64,000 nt of DNA, taken from positions 62,001 to 126,000 of the forward strand of contig CAJSZV010000008.1 in assembly GCA_910574345.1 (NCBI GenBank), in the 5' to 3' direction. The stretch comes from Clostridiaceae bacterium. Its GTDB lineage: Bacteria > Bacillota > Clostridia > Lachnospirales > Lachnospiraceae. Both the position numbers and the translations under genes were made by a program. How positions within the stretch are numbered: position 1 is the first letter of the stretch; the number at the start of each line of letters is the position of its first letter. Below the pieces are notes generated by a model. The model worked only from the letters and a program-made list of their open reading frames with translations, was not told the DNA's origin and did no database searches. Below are positions 33,094 to 41,937 of this stretch, piece by piece.

Positions 33094-34368
33094 ATGAAAG
33101 TATTGATCGTAGGAGGCGGCGGAAGGGAGCACGCCATTGCATGGAAGGTGGCCCAGAGCAAAAAGGTTGACAAGCTGTACTGTGCGCCGGGCAACGGTGG
33201 GATTGCGGAAGTTGCGGAATGTGTGGACATAGGCGTCATGGACTTTGATGGCCTTACGGATTTTGCCAAAAAAAATCACATCGACCTTACGATTATCGGT
33301 CCTGATGACCCGCTGGCGGCAGGCGCGGCGGACGCCTTTGAGGCAGCGGGACTCAGGGTGTTCGGGCCGAGGCAGAATGCGGCCATCCTGGAGGCTTCCA
33401 AGGCGTTTTCCAAGGATCTGATGAAAAAATATAACATTCCCACAGCGGCTTATGAGACCTTTGACTCCCCCGAAAAAGCTCTTGCTTACCTGGAGACGGC
33501 GGATATGCCTATCGTGTTGAAGGCGGACGGGCTGGCCCTTGGAAAAGGGGTTCTGATCTGCATGACAAGGGAGGAAGCGAAAGAAGGGGTAAAAACCCTG
33601 ATGATGGATAAGCAGTTTGGTGCTGCCGGCGACCGTATCGTGATGGAAGAGTTCATGACAGGGCGGGAAGTGTCCGTGCTGTCGTTTGTGGACGGCAAAA
33701 CCATAAAAGTTATGACTTCCGCTCAGGACCATAAGCGGGCCAAGGATGGAGATCAGGGACTGAATACGGGCGGAATGGGCACCTTTTCACCAAGCCCCTT
33801 CTATACAAAAGAAGTGGATGCATTCTGCAGGAAACATATTTTCCAGCCTGCAGTGGACGCTATGAGGCAGGAGGGGAGAGAGTTTAAGGGAATCATCTTC
33901 TTCGGCCTTATGCTGACAGAGAAAGGGCCGAAGGTTCTGGAGTTTAACGCCCGGTTCGGCGACCCTGAGACACAGGTGGTGCTGCCCAGAATGAAGAATG
34001 ACATTGTGGATGTGTTTGAGGCCTGTATCGACGGAACTCTTGATGAGATAGAACTGGATTTTGAGGACAATGCGGCAGTCTGCGTGGTTCTGGCTTCAGA
34101 GGGATATCCGGAGCACTATGAAAAAGGGCTTCCCATATCAGGGCTGGATGCATTTCAGGACCGGGAGGGATATTATGTGTTCCACGCAGGAAGTAAATTT
34201 GACCATGAAGGCAGACTTGTGACCAACGGGGGAAGAGTGCTGGGAGTGACGGCCCTGGGGGAGAATCTGAGGGAAGCCAGAGCCAATGCTTATAAGGCGG
34301 CGGAGTGGGTGAAATTCGACAATAAATACATGAGACATGATATTGGAAAGGCTATTGATGAAGTATGA
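33094..34368 (+). CDS. purD: Phosphoribosylamine-glycine ligase
   Basis: A 424-residue ATP-grasp enzyme joining phosphoribosylamine and glycine. The ATG at 33094 (after CAAGGAGGAG) is chosen over 33004, which would overlap purN and the hairpin, and gives MKVLIVGGGGREHAIAWKV. Other motifs are the pair GPDDPLAAG and GPRQNAAILEASKAF, LKADGLALGKGV, and EFNARFGDPETQVVLPR. Its stop overlaps the next gene's start by four bases (ATGA). Confidence 0.97.
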   Translation: MKVLIVGGGGREHAIAWKVAQSKKVDKLYCAPGNGGIAEVAECVDIGVMDFDGLTDFAKKNHIDLTIIGPDDPLAAGAADAFEAAGLRVFGPRQNAAILEASKAFSKDLMKKYNIPTAAYETFDSPEKALAYLETADMPIVLKADGLALGKGVLICMTREEAKEGVKTLMMDKQFGAAGDRIVMEEFMTGREVSVLSFVDGKTIKVMTSAQDHKRAKDGDQGLNTGGMGTFSPSPFYTKEVDAFCRKHIFQPAVDAMRQEGREFKGIIFFGLMLTEKGPKVLEFNARFGDPETQVVLPRMKNDIVDVFEACIDGTLDEIELDFEDNAAVCVVLASEGYPEHYEKGLPISGLDAFQDREGYYVFHAGSKFDHEGRLVTNGGRVLGVTALGENLREARANAYKAAEWVKFDNKYMRHDIGKAIDEV

Positions 34369-35510
34369 GATATATTACAGTTGACTTATACCGGGATTTT
34401 CAGTGCAGCGCCCATGCTTGTCCCAATACCTGCTGTGCCCGGTGGGATGTCTTTATCGACGAAGAAACCCACGAAAAGATGGTGGAGAAAGAAGAGGAAC
34501 TGGGGGTTCCCGCAAAAGACTGGCTGTTTAAAAAAGACGGTTACACCTTTGTAAAACTGGACCAGGAAAGATGCCCCATGCTGGATGAGCAGAACCTGTG
34601 CCGTGTGGTACTGAAGTTGGGACCCCAGTATTTAAGCCAGACATGCAAATTGTATCCCAGAATTTTTAAAGCATACGGCGACACCATGGAGATACATCTG
34701 AATATGTCCTGCCCTGAAGTGGTGCTTCGCCTTATGGAAAAGGAGTCTGTTGAATTTGACTTCGCGGAGGATGATGAGGCAGCGGCAGAAGAACCGAACA
34801 AAGAGTTATACTTGTTCGAATCGGAAGTCCGGGCCAGTATGGTGGAGGTTATTCAGGATATGCCCGGTATTTCCTTAAATACCAGGCTGTTTGCCGCCTT
34901 TACCATCTTGGAAGAAGCCATTGCCATGTGTGAAAGTGATCAGATGGATACAGATGGATTCCGGATGAAGGTCAATGCCTATGTACAGGCGACTGTTTTG
35001 GCCGCCATAGACGGCCAGGTGACAGGGGCTGTGGACGAGGAAAAACGGTATCAGTTTTTACAGAGGATTCTGGCCATTGCCGGCAGATACAGGGAACAGG
35101 ACCGCTTTTTTGAACTGGTTCAACATGCGGCAGCTTATTTTAGCCAGGGATATTCGGACAGGTATTTGTCAGACCTTAAAAGGTTTCGTGAAGAAGTTCT
35201 TAAGACCTACGACGGATTTTATACCAACTACTGGGTATACCGTATTTTTTCCGATACCCTTTCCCTTCCTGAGTATGAGAAAGCAAAAGAGAAATTTATC
35301 TATATCGCTGTGGAATTCGCTTTATTCCAGATGATCGCCATGGTTTCTTTTGCGGAAGGCCGCTTTACCCAGGAGGAGTACGCGTGCATTATCTCCTGTC
35401 TCAGCAGACTGACCGAGCATAATCCGCGTTTTTACAAAGATCTTATATCAGAAATCCACAAAAATAATCTTGCCAACACAGCAGGTTTATTATTACTTAC
35501 CATCGTTTAA
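34365..35510 (+). CDS. fliB: FliB-like (flagellin lysine N-methylase family) protein
   Basis: A 381-residue protein starting in an ATGA overlap with purD. The N-terminal cysteine pattern is typical of FliB: FQCSAHACPNTCCARWDVF, ERCPMLDEQNLCRVV, then TCKLYPRI and MSCPEVV, likely an iron-sulfur or metal site. FliB methylates flagellin lysines in Salmonella, but many relatives occur in non-motile gut Clostridia and their target is unknown. No flagellar gene is in this window, and coupling to purD suggests a function other than flagellin modification. The C terminus is helical with a hydrophobic segment at about 320-335. Confidence 0.8.
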   Translation: MRYITVDLYRDFQCSAHACPNTCCARWDVFIDEETHEKMVEKEEELGVPAKDWLFKKDGYTFVKLDQERCPMLDEQNLCRVVLKLGPQYLSQTCKLYPRIFKAYGDTMEIHLNMSCPEVVLRLMEKESVEFDFAEDDEAAAEEPNKELYLFESEVRASMVEVIQDMPGISLNTRLFAAFTILEEAIAMCESDQMDTDGFRMKVNAYVQATVLAAIDGQVTGAVDEEKRYQFLQRILAIAGRYREQDRFFELVQHAAAYFSQGYSDRYLSDLKRFREEVLKTYDGFYTNYWVYRIFSDTLSLPEYEKAKEKFIYIAVEFALFQMIAMVSFAEGRFTQEEYACIISCLSRLTEHNPRFYKDLISEIHKNNLANTAGLLLLTIV

Positions 35511-35557
35511 GGAGACAAGGACGAACCGCTGTAAGAAGGCGGCTGCCTTTATGTACA

Positions 35558-35636
35558 CGGGCACCCAAAAGAAGATTGTCAGAAAAGGTGACGGGTGCCC
35601 GCCGCGGCCGGCAGGGGTAAAAGCCTCCCCTGCCTG
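35558..35636 (+). terminator. Two successive hairpins after the pur-fliB unit
   Basis: CGGGCACCC (35558-35566) pairs with GGGTGCCCG (35593-35601). A second stem GGCAGGGG/CCCCTGCC lies at about 35610-35635. Neither is followed by a clear T-tract. They lie between fliB and the next gene; the first has a long loop. Confidence 0.5.
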
Positions 35637-35655
35637 ACTGCCAGGAGGGATAAAT

Positions 35656-37050
35656 ATGGGAATTTTAGCAGCTTACATGGTTCCCCATCCCCCTCTTATT
35701 GTACCGGAAATAGGAGGAGGGGCTGAGGGCGCCCTGCAAAGCACGGTCAGCGCATACAAAAAAGCGGCTGAGGACATGGCTGCCCTGGGCCCGGATACCA
35801 TTGTGATCATCTCGCCCCATCAGGTCATGTATGCCGATTATTTTCACATCTCGCCGGGAGCGGGCGCTCAGGGGGATTTGGGGCAGTTTCGGGCGGAACA
35901 GGTAAAGTTTCACGTTTCCTATGATGAGGAATTTGTCTGTGAACTCTGCAGGCAGACTCAGGCCCAGGGACTTTTTGCCGGCACTATGGGAGTGAGGGGA
36001 GATCAGGACAGAAGGCTGGATCACGGCACCATGGTTCCTCTGTACTTTGTCAATCAGCGCTTAAGGGCTTATAAACTGGTGAGAATCGGCTTGTCCGGCC
36101 TCCCTCTCAGGATGCATTACGAACTGGGACAGTGTATCCAGGAGACAGCGGAGATCTTAGGCAGAAGGACGGTTGTGATTGCCAGCGGCGATTTGTCCCA
36201 CAGGCTGAGAGAAGACGGCCCTTATGGTTTTCAGAAAGAAGGACCGGAGTATGACAGCCGGATCATGGATGTGATGGGAAGAGGCGCTTTCGGGGAACTT
36301 CTGGAATTCTCTGAGGATTTTCGTGAGAAGGCGGGGGAATGCGGCCATGGCTCCTTTACCATGATGGCAGGCGCTTTGGACCGCATGGCTGTAAAGATAC
36401 AGAGGCTTTCCTATGAAGGGCCTTTTGGCGTGGGATACGGAATCTGCACCTATGAGGCGGCGGGTATGGATTCCCGGCGGAATTTCCTGGAACAGTATGA
36501 AGGGAAGGAAGAGGAAAGACAGAGGGTGTTGAGAGAGCGGGAAGATGAATATGTAAGATTGGCACGGCAGGCCATAGAGACCTATGTAAGAACAGGGACA
36601 AGACTGTCTCTGCCCGTGGGCCTTCCGGGAGAAATGTATGACCGAAGGGCAGGAGTCTTCGTCTCGGTGAAGGAGGACGGCAGGCTTCGCGGATGTATGG
36701 GGACCATTCAGGCAGTTCAGTCATGTGTGGCGGAAGAGATCATCCAAAATGCAGTCAGTGCATGCTGCCGTGACCCAAGATTCACTCCCATAGAAGAGAA
36801 AGAATTAAAACGGCTCATCATCCATGTGGATGTGCTGAAAGATGCAGAACCTATCCATTCCCGAAAACAGCTTGATGTAAAAAAATATGGAGTGATCGTG
36901 ACAAAGGGGGCTAAGCGGGGACTTTTGCTTCCCAATCTGGAGGGTGTGGATGAGGTAGAAGAGCAGATCGCCATAGCAAAGAAGAAGGCAGGGATTGAGG
37001 ACTGGGAAGAGGCAGAGCTGGAACGTTTTGAGGTGATCCGGCATCAATAA
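35656..37050 (+). CDS. AmmeMemoRadiSam B+A fusion protein
   Basis: A 464-residue two-domain protein. Residues 1-270 are a LigB-like class III extradiol dioxygenase/MEMO domain: YMVPHPPLIVPEIG, IISPHQVMYADYF, LDHGTMVPLYF and IASGDLSHRL with the expected metal-binding His residues. Residues 295-464 are an AMMECR1 domain: GVFVSVKEDGRLRGCMGTIQ, NAVSACCRDPRF and KKYGVIVTKGAKRGLLLPNLEGV. These domains usually occur with a radical SAM partner (AmrS), which is absent here although it could lie elsewhere. GCCAGGAGGG precedes the ATG. The reaction is unknown. Confidence 0.9.
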   Translation: MGILAAYMVPHPPLIVPEIGGGAEGALQSTVSAYKKAAEDMAALGPDTIVIISPHQVMYADYFHISPGAGAQGDLGQFRAEQVKFHVSYDEEFVCELCRQTQAQGLFAGTMGVRGDQDRRLDHGTMVPLYFVNQRLRAYKLVRIGLSGLPLRMHYELGQCIQETAEILGRRTVVIASGDLSHRLREDGPYGFQKEGPEYDSRIMDVMGRGAFGELLEFSEDFREKAGECGHGSFTMMAGALDRMAVKIQRLSYEGPFGVGYGICTYEAAGMDSRRNFLEQYEGKEEERQRVLREREDEYVRLARQAIETYVRTGTRLSLPVGLPGEMYDRRAGVFVSVKEDGRLRGCMGTIQAVQSCVAEEIIQNAVSACCRDPRFTPIEEKELKRLIIHVDVLKDAEPIHSRKQLDVKKYGVIVTKGAKRGLLLPNLEGVDEVEEQIAIAKKKAGIEDWEEAELERFEVIRHQ

Positions 37051-37053
37051 ATC

Positions 37054-37082
37054 TTGACAGGCACCGCAAAGTGTGATATATT
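37054..37082 (+). promoter_or_regulatory. Promoter of the riboswitch-controlled operon
   Basis: A perfect TTGACA (37054-37059), a 17-bp spacer and TATATT (37077-37082). The start near 37089 falls just before the riboswitch. Confidence 0.85.
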
Positions 37083-37095
37083 ATTAACAAGCAAA

Positions 37096-37194
37096 TGAAA
37101 GGGAGTAGCGAAACGCATCCGTTGAGGAAGCGGGTTTGAAACCGTCACCCGATACCGAGAGGTATCCGTATCAAATGAGAAAGCAAGACTTTTA
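37096..37194 (+). promoter_or_regulatory. Probable yybP-ykoY (Mn2+) riboswitch
   Basis: The 5 prime signature GAAAGGGAGTAGCG (37097-37110) and the 3 prime GAGAAAGCAAGACTTTTA (37178-37195) are those of the yybP-ykoY class. Between them are stems such as GATACC/GGTATC (37151-37164). The AAGACTTTTA arm also pairs with TAAAGGTCTT of the terminator at 37184-37227, so the two structures exclude each other. In known members Mn2+ stabilises the aptamer and allows read-through. Identification is by eye, not by a covariance model. Confidence 0.8.
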
Positions 37195-37227
37195 TTGTGG
37201 CAGATGTCATGGTAAAGGTCTTTTTTG
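37184..37227 (+). terminator. Regulated intrinsic terminator
   Basis: AAGACTTTTA (37186-37195) pairs with TAAAGGTCTT (37212-37221) with one wobble and is followed by TTTT. Its left arm is the last helix of the riboswitch, so it should form only without ligand. Confidence 0.8.
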
Positions 37228-37294
37228 CATGATGGAAATGGTCCCATACCCATAAGCATCTGCCCCGGAAAGTCCGGCACAAAGAGAGGAGAAT

Positions 37295-37720
37295 ATGATG
37301 ACAGAAAACACAAGAAGACAGGAAATCGAAGAAGCAGTAAAGGCAGGGGAAAAGGCCTTAATCAGCCTTAAGGCAGCAAAAGACAAGCTGTCCAGCGCAA
37401 AGAGCTGGGGTATCTGGGATATTATAGGGGGAGGACTCATAAGCAGCATGGCAAAGCATTCCAGAATCAACGAAGCCTCTTCTTACCTGGAAAGGGCCAA
37501 GATGGATTTGCGGATTTTTCAGAGGGAATTAAGGGATGTCCCGGACTTTTCCTGCCTGGGAATTGACATAGGCGGTTTTCTTTCATTTGCTGATTTTTTC
37601 CTTGATGGGCTGGTGGCCGACTGTATGGTACAGAGTAAGATCTGCGATGCCATAAGGCAGGTGGACCATGCCATTGAGAAAGTGGAAGCCTTGATCGGGC
37701 AGATGAGGAGCGGCTATTAA
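37295..37720 (+). CDS. Unknown 141-residue protein under Mn2+ riboswitch control
   Basis: A largely helical protein. AAGAGAGGAGAAT precedes the ATG at 37295. The N-terminal half is rich in Ala, Lys and Glu (helical, possibly coiled). A glycine patch IWDIIGGGLISSMAKHSRI sits in the middle, and a hydrophobic segment lies around GIDIGGFLSFADFFLDGLVADCMV. It is the first gene after the riboswitch and 65 bp before YccF, so the two should be coexpressed in response to Mn2+. I do not recognise the family. Usual targets of this riboswitch are Mn exporters such as MntP or TerC, which this does not resemble. Confidence 0.8.
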   Translation: MMTENTRRQEIEEAVKAGEKALISLKAAKDKLSSAKSWGIWDIIGGGLISSMAKHSRINEASSYLERAKMDLRIFQRELRDVPDFSCLGIDIGGFLSFADFFLDGLVADCMVQSKICDAIRQVDHAIEKVEALIGQMRSGY

Positions 37721-37785
37721 CTGTGCCTTTAGTCTGTATATTGGGAAATCAGGCGGGGAACCAATAAGAAAGGAGTGAGACAGGC

Positions 37786-38145
37786 ATGGGATGTCTTGGA
37801 AATGTGTTATGGTTTATCTTTGGAGGCGCTGTAAGCGGCTTAAGCTGGTGTCTGGCAGGCTGCCTGTGGTGCATCACCATTGTGGGAATTCCCGTGGGAG
37901 TGCAGTGCTTTAAGATTGCAGGCCTTACATTGTTCCCTTTTGGAAGGGAAGTCCGCTATGGGGGAGGCCTTGGGTCATTTTTCCTTAATGTGATCTGGCT
38001 GTTGGTGTCGGGGCTTCCCCTGGCACTGGAACATCTGGCGCTGGCAGCGGTACTCTGCGTCACGATTATCGGAATCCCTTTTGGAGTGCAGCAGTTTAAA
38101 CTGGCCAAACTGGCTTTGATGCCGTTTGGAACAACGGTATATTGA
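37786..38145 (+). CDS. YccF-domain membrane protein
   Basis: A 119-residue membrane protein with two internal copies of the YccF pattern. The first is GNVLWFIFGGAVSGLSW with CITIVGIPVGVQCFKIAGLT and LFPFG; the second is NVIWLLVSG with CVTIIGIPFGVQQFKLAKLA and LMPFG. Four hydrophobic segments are expected. AAAGGAGTGAG precedes the ATG. YccF has no proven function. Because it is the distal gene of a Mn2+-riboswitch transcript, a role in Mn2+ export or tolerance is a reasonable inference. Its stop is three bases from the end of the convergent XRE gene. Confidence 0.88.
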   Translation: MGCLGNVLWFIFGGAVSGLSWCLAGCLWCITIVGIPVGVQCFKIAGLTLFPFGREVRYGGGLGSFFLNVIWLLVSGLPLALEHLALAAVLCVTIIGIPFGVQQFKLAKLALMPFGTTVY

Positions 38146-38148
38146 AAA

Positions 38149-38622
38149 TCATCCTGTTTCGGAAGTGGTGTTTGCAAAATTCAATGTGAGCTGTTCATAG
38201 GTTTCAGAGATTTTGGCAGAGGATTTCAGCCCGCTGGCTTTCTGGGAGATCTCCATCTGGGCTTTGTGAAACTCTGTCTGGGCCCGGTTTAAGATAGCGG
38301 TCCGCCCTTCCAAAAGGGCATTCTGATACCAATAAAGAAGCAGGGATTCGTCATTGGTCAAAAGCTTGGTGATAGAATCCCCTGCTTCCTCCGGCCGGAT
38401 AGCCAGGGAAAGGGGGAGCTCTCTGGGAGCAATCTGGAAAATCGTATGAACATTGGTATTGAGGGCTTTGGCAATGGCCTGCATCTGGGTGGTCTTCACA
38501 TGAAGGATCTGACCGTTGATGATGCGGTTCAGCGTGGTGGCAGGAATTCCTGACAATGTGGCCAGTTTGGCCCTGCTGATTCCTTTGGCGTCCATAAGTG
38601 CAAGCAGTTTTTCGTTTTTCAT
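38149..38622 (-). CDS. XRE-family DNA-binding protein
   Basis: A 157-residue regulator. Residues 1-62 form a Cro/CI helix-turn-helix (KLLALMDAKGISRAKLATLSGIPATTLNRIINGQ...AIAKALNTNVHTIF). The C-terminal part, with NDESLLLYWYQNALLEGR and a Glu/Lys-rich tail, probably dimerises. The gene runs convergent to the YccF gene. A possible -10 TATAAT lies upstream at 38678-38673 on the minus strand, with a weak -35. Its target is unknown; there are no phage genes next to it. Confidence 0.9.
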   Translation of the reverse strand: MKNEKLLALMDAKGISRAKLATLSGIPATTLNRIINGQILHVKTTQMQAIAKALNTNVHTIFQIAPRELPLSLAIRPEEAGDSITKLLTNDESLLLYWYQNALLEGRTAILNRAQTEFHKAQMEISQKASGLKSSAKISETYEQLTLNFANTTSETG

Positions 38623-38908
38623 GTCCGTCTCTTCCTCGGTTCCATAGGGGGCAGCATAGGTTTTGCCCCGACATTATAATTTGAAGCACTGTTACAGCCA
38701 TTTGATACACCTGACTTACATATCTGAATTTTACCATGAAAAGCAAGTTATGGCAAGGAGTAACCGGTAATCTTTCTGATATTTTGACAGATAATATGGG
38801 TTCTGTTGGACAGCAATCTGTTTTGTGTGAAGAAAAGACATGGGACGCCTGTTGGGTATATTCCTTTGCCTTGGCAACCATACTGTTTACAGGAAAGGAA
38901 GGTTGAAC

Positions 38909-40873
38909 ATGAGCAATCATTTAAAAGATGAAGGAAGTCCCTACCTGCTGCAGCATGCAGAAAATCCTGTGGATTGGTATCCATGGTGCAGGGAAGCATT
39001 TGAAAAGGCCAGAAAAGAGGACAAGCCGATTTTTCTCAGTATCGGCTACAGCACATGTCATTGGTGCCATGTTATGGCCCATGAAAGTTTTGAGGACAGC
39101 AGGACAGCCCATATTCTCAACCGATTTTTTGTATCCATAAAGGTTGACCGGGAGGAGAGGCCGGATATTGACAGCGTGTACATGGCGGTGTGTCAGGCCT
39201 TCACCGGAAGCGGCGGCTGGCCTATGAGCATTTTTATGACCTGGGATAAAAAGCCTTTTTTTGCAGGCACCTATTTTCCGGTTCACTCCAGGTACGGCAG
39301 GCCGGGATTTTCAGAACTGTTAAGAGCTCTGGCGGACCGGTGGACCAAAGGCCGAAGAGATCTCCTGAACTCAGCTGATGAGATAATCGCCGGTTTAGGG
39401 CAGGGAGAATCTCTCTGTGATGACAAAGACCATGAAAACCTTGCCGAAAAAGCCTTACAGATATTCTCGGACGGTTTTGATGAGATCAACGGAGGATTTG
39501 GAGCCGCGCCCAAATTTCCGGCGCCTCACAACCTGCTGTTTCTTATGCTCTATGCCGGGCAGAAAGGGAAGCCGGATATCTTGGGGATGGCAAAGAAAAC
39601 CCTTGCACAGATGTACAAAGGCGGCATCTTTGACCATATCGGCGGCGGATTTTCCAGATATTCCACGGATAAGTATTATCTTGCGCCTCATTTTGAAAAA
39701 ATGCTCTATGACAATGCCTGGCTCGTCACAGCCTATGCCGGGGCTTATGAGGCCACGGCGGATCCCCTATATCTGGATATTGCCGAGAAGACGGCTGCCT
39801 ATGTGATTCGTGAAATGACCTCCCCGGAGGGAGGATTTTACAGCGGGCAGGATGCGGACAGCGAGGGCGTGGAAGGAAAATATTATACCTTTACCTGGAA
39901 GGAGATTATGGATGTTCTGGGAGAGGAAGAAGGGAAGGAGTTTGCCGGGGTCTTTGATATCACGCCTGAGGGAAACTTTGAGGGAGTCAATATACCGAAT
40001 CTTTTGAGAAGCAGCGGCGGATCTGCTGATTTTGACCGCCATATTCAGAGATTGTATGAATATCGAAGGAACCGCTGCCGGCTCCATGTGGATGATAAGA
40101 TTCTGACTTCCTGGAATTCCATGATGGCAGGGGCATTGGCAGTGCTGTACCGGGCGTCAAAAAATGAAAACTATCTTTTAAAAGCCATAGAGACGCAGCA
40201 GTTTATAGAAAAGAATCTATGTGAAGGCACCTGCCTTTATACAAGCCGGCGCGGCAGAAAACGGTCGGAAAAGGGATTTTTAGATGATTATGCTTACTAT
40301 ATAGCCGCTTTGACAGAATTGTACCATTCCACTCTGGATAGAAGCTATGTTGAAAGGGCGGAGGAATTATGCAGGGAGGCTGTGAACCGATTTGCAGATG
40401 AGAAAACAGCAGGTTATTGTCTTTCGGATTCAGACAGCACGGAACTTTTCATGAACCCGAAAGAAACCTATGACGGGGCTGTTCCCAGCGGCAATTCCAT
40501 GATGGCTTATAATTTGGTTAGATTGTATCAGCTGACGGAAAAACATCTTTTTAAAGAACTGGCGGAGAAACAGATTTCCTATATGTCTGCCCAGGCCCGG
40601 AACTATCCGGCGGGTTATGCTATGTTCCTTTTTGCAAAGCTGATCTATGAGAATCCGCCTGTGCACATGGTCATCGCTTTAAAAGACAGCCGGGACTTGG
40701 AGGGGATTAAGGGGAGACTGCCCCTTCTGGCCAATGTGACTGTTGCTTCGGAAACCAGGGATTATCCTCTTATGAATGACCGCACTACCTTTTACATCTG
40801 CCGGGACGGTGTCTGCTTTCCGCCTGTGAATGAAATCATGGAATCCATTGCCATCCTGTCTCAAATCAGTTAA
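38909..40873 (+). CDS. YyaL/SSP411-type thioredoxin-domain protein
   Basis: A 654-residue protein. The frame opens at 38840, but the ATG at 38909 has AAAGGAAGG upstream and begins with the family start [20 protein letters not shown]. The thioredoxin-like domain follows: [38 protein letters not shown] with the CxxC, and [12 protein letters not shown] large alpha/alpha barrel similar to glycoside hydrolases covers the rest ([57 protein letters not shown]). The human homologue is spermatogenesis-associated protein 20. The substrate is unknown. It stands upstream of dus with a 41-bp gap. Confidence 0.93.
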   Translation: MSNHLKDEGSPYLLQHAENPVDWYPWCREAFEKARKEDKPIFLSIGYSTCHWCHVMAHESFEDSRTAHILNRFFVSIKVDREERPDIDSVYMAVCQAFTGSGGWPMSIFMTWDKKPFFAGTYFPVHSRYGRPGFSELLRALADRWTKGRRDLLNSADEIIAGLGQGESLCDDKDHENLAEKALQIFSDGFDEINGGFGAAPKFPAPHNLLFLMLYAGQKGKPDILGMAKKTLAQMYKGGIFDHIGGGFSRYSTDKYYLAPHFEKMLYDNAWLVTAYAGAYEATADPLYLDIAEKTAAYVIREMTSPEGGFYSGQDADSEGVEGKYYTFTWKEIMDVLGEEEGKEFAGVFDITPEGNFEGVNIPNLLRSSGGSADFDRHIQRLYEYRRNRCRLHVDDKILTSWNSMMAGALAVLYRASKNENYLLKAIETQQFIEKNLCEGTCLYTSRRGRKRSEKGFLDDYAYYIAALTELYHSTLDRSYVERAEELCREAVNRFADEKTAGYCLSDSDSTELFMNPKETYDGAVPSGNSMMAYNLVRLYQLTEKHLFKELAEKQISYMSAQARNYPAGYAMFLFAKLIYENPPVHMVIALKDSRDLEGIKGRLPLLANVTVASETRDYPLMNDRTTFYICRDGVCFPPVNEIMESIAILSQIS

Positions 40874-40914
40874 AATAGAACAAAATACTCCTGACAAAGA
40901 AAGTATATGACCTT

Positions 40915-41865
40915 ATGGAAATAAAACAATTACGTTTAGGCGGTCTTTTGCTGCCTTCCAATGTTCTCATGGCTCCCCTTGCCGGATATACCTGCTATCC
41001 TTTTCGGATTCTGGCCTATGAGCTGGGAGCAGGCCTGTGCTTTACGGAAATGACCAGCGCCAACGGATTAAAATACGCGGACAAGGCTACCAGGCGTCTT
41101 CTCTTTACCACAGAGAAGGAACCAGTGAAAGCCGTGCAGCTTTTAGGAGGAGACCCGGCAGTCGTGACCCGGATGGCGTGTTCCAATCTTCTGAAAGATT
41201 TTGATATCATTGATATCAACATGGGCTGTCCGGTCCCCAATGTATTTAAAAGCGGGGAGGGAAGCGCCCTGATGCTGGATCAGAGGCGGGCATCCGCCAT
41301 TATCCGGGGATGTAAAAAGAGCGGGAAGATCATTACAGTTAAGTGCCGTACCGGAATTCAGAAGGAGCATATGTTTGCGGCGGAATTCGTCCGCATGTGC
41401 GAAGACGCCGGGGCGGATATGGTCACGGTCCACGGGAGAAGCCGCAGCATGATGTATGACGGCGCCTGCTGCTATGAGGAAATCGCCCAGGCCAAGGCTG
41501 CGGTCTCCATTCCCGTTATCGCCAATGGAGGAATCTTTTCAGCAGAAGACGCTGACAAGATGATGGAACGGACCGGAGCCGATGGGGTGATGATTGCCCG
41601 TTATGCCCTGGAAAATCCATTTATCTTCAGCGAATTAACGGGGAAAAGCACAGAAAAGACCGTTGCCCGGATTCTTTTGGAACAGATGGACCTGGCATCC
41701 GCCTGCTATGATGAGACCTTTACCAGTCGCTATATTCAAAAGCTGATTTCTTATGGAATGAAAGGGCGAAAGGGAACCAAGCGGTATAAAGAACAGATGT
41801 ATGGGTGCGGAAGTTTAGAGGAGCTGAAAGAAATCATCGTACGGATTTTTCCCTGTGACCGGTAA
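40915..41865 (+). CDS. dusB: tRNA-dihydrouridine synthase (Dus family)
   Basis: A 316-residue FMN enzyme reducing uridine in tRNA D-loops. Motifs are VLMAPLAGYTCYPFR, FTEMTSANGL, INMGCPVPNVFKSGEGSALM with the catalytic Cys, KCRTG and HGRSRSMMYDG. Bacterial type DusB is the likely class, but the exact paralogue is uncertain. The ribosome site is weak. The large LRR gene begins 72 bp downstream. Confidence 0.92.
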   Translation: MEIKQLRLGGLLLPSNVLMAPLAGYTCYPFRILAYELGAGLCFTEMTSANGLKYADKATRRLLFTTEKEPVKAVQLLGGDPAVVTRMACSNLLKDFDIIDINMGCPVPNVFKSGEGSALMLDQRRASAIIRGCKKSGKIITVKCRTGIQKEHMFAAEFVRMCEDAGADMVTVHGRSRSMMYDGACCYEEIAQAKAAVSIPVIANGGIFSAEDADKMMERTGADGVMIARYALENPFIFSELTGKSTEKTVARILLEQMDLASACYDETFTSRYIQKLISYGMKGRKGTKRYKEQMYGCGSLEELKEIIVRIFPCDR

Positions 41866-41937
41866 GGGCATAGTCCGGCGAAGGTGTCTGCACAGAGTTT
41901 CATAGATACAGAAAGATTGGTGAAGGAGTTTTATGTT

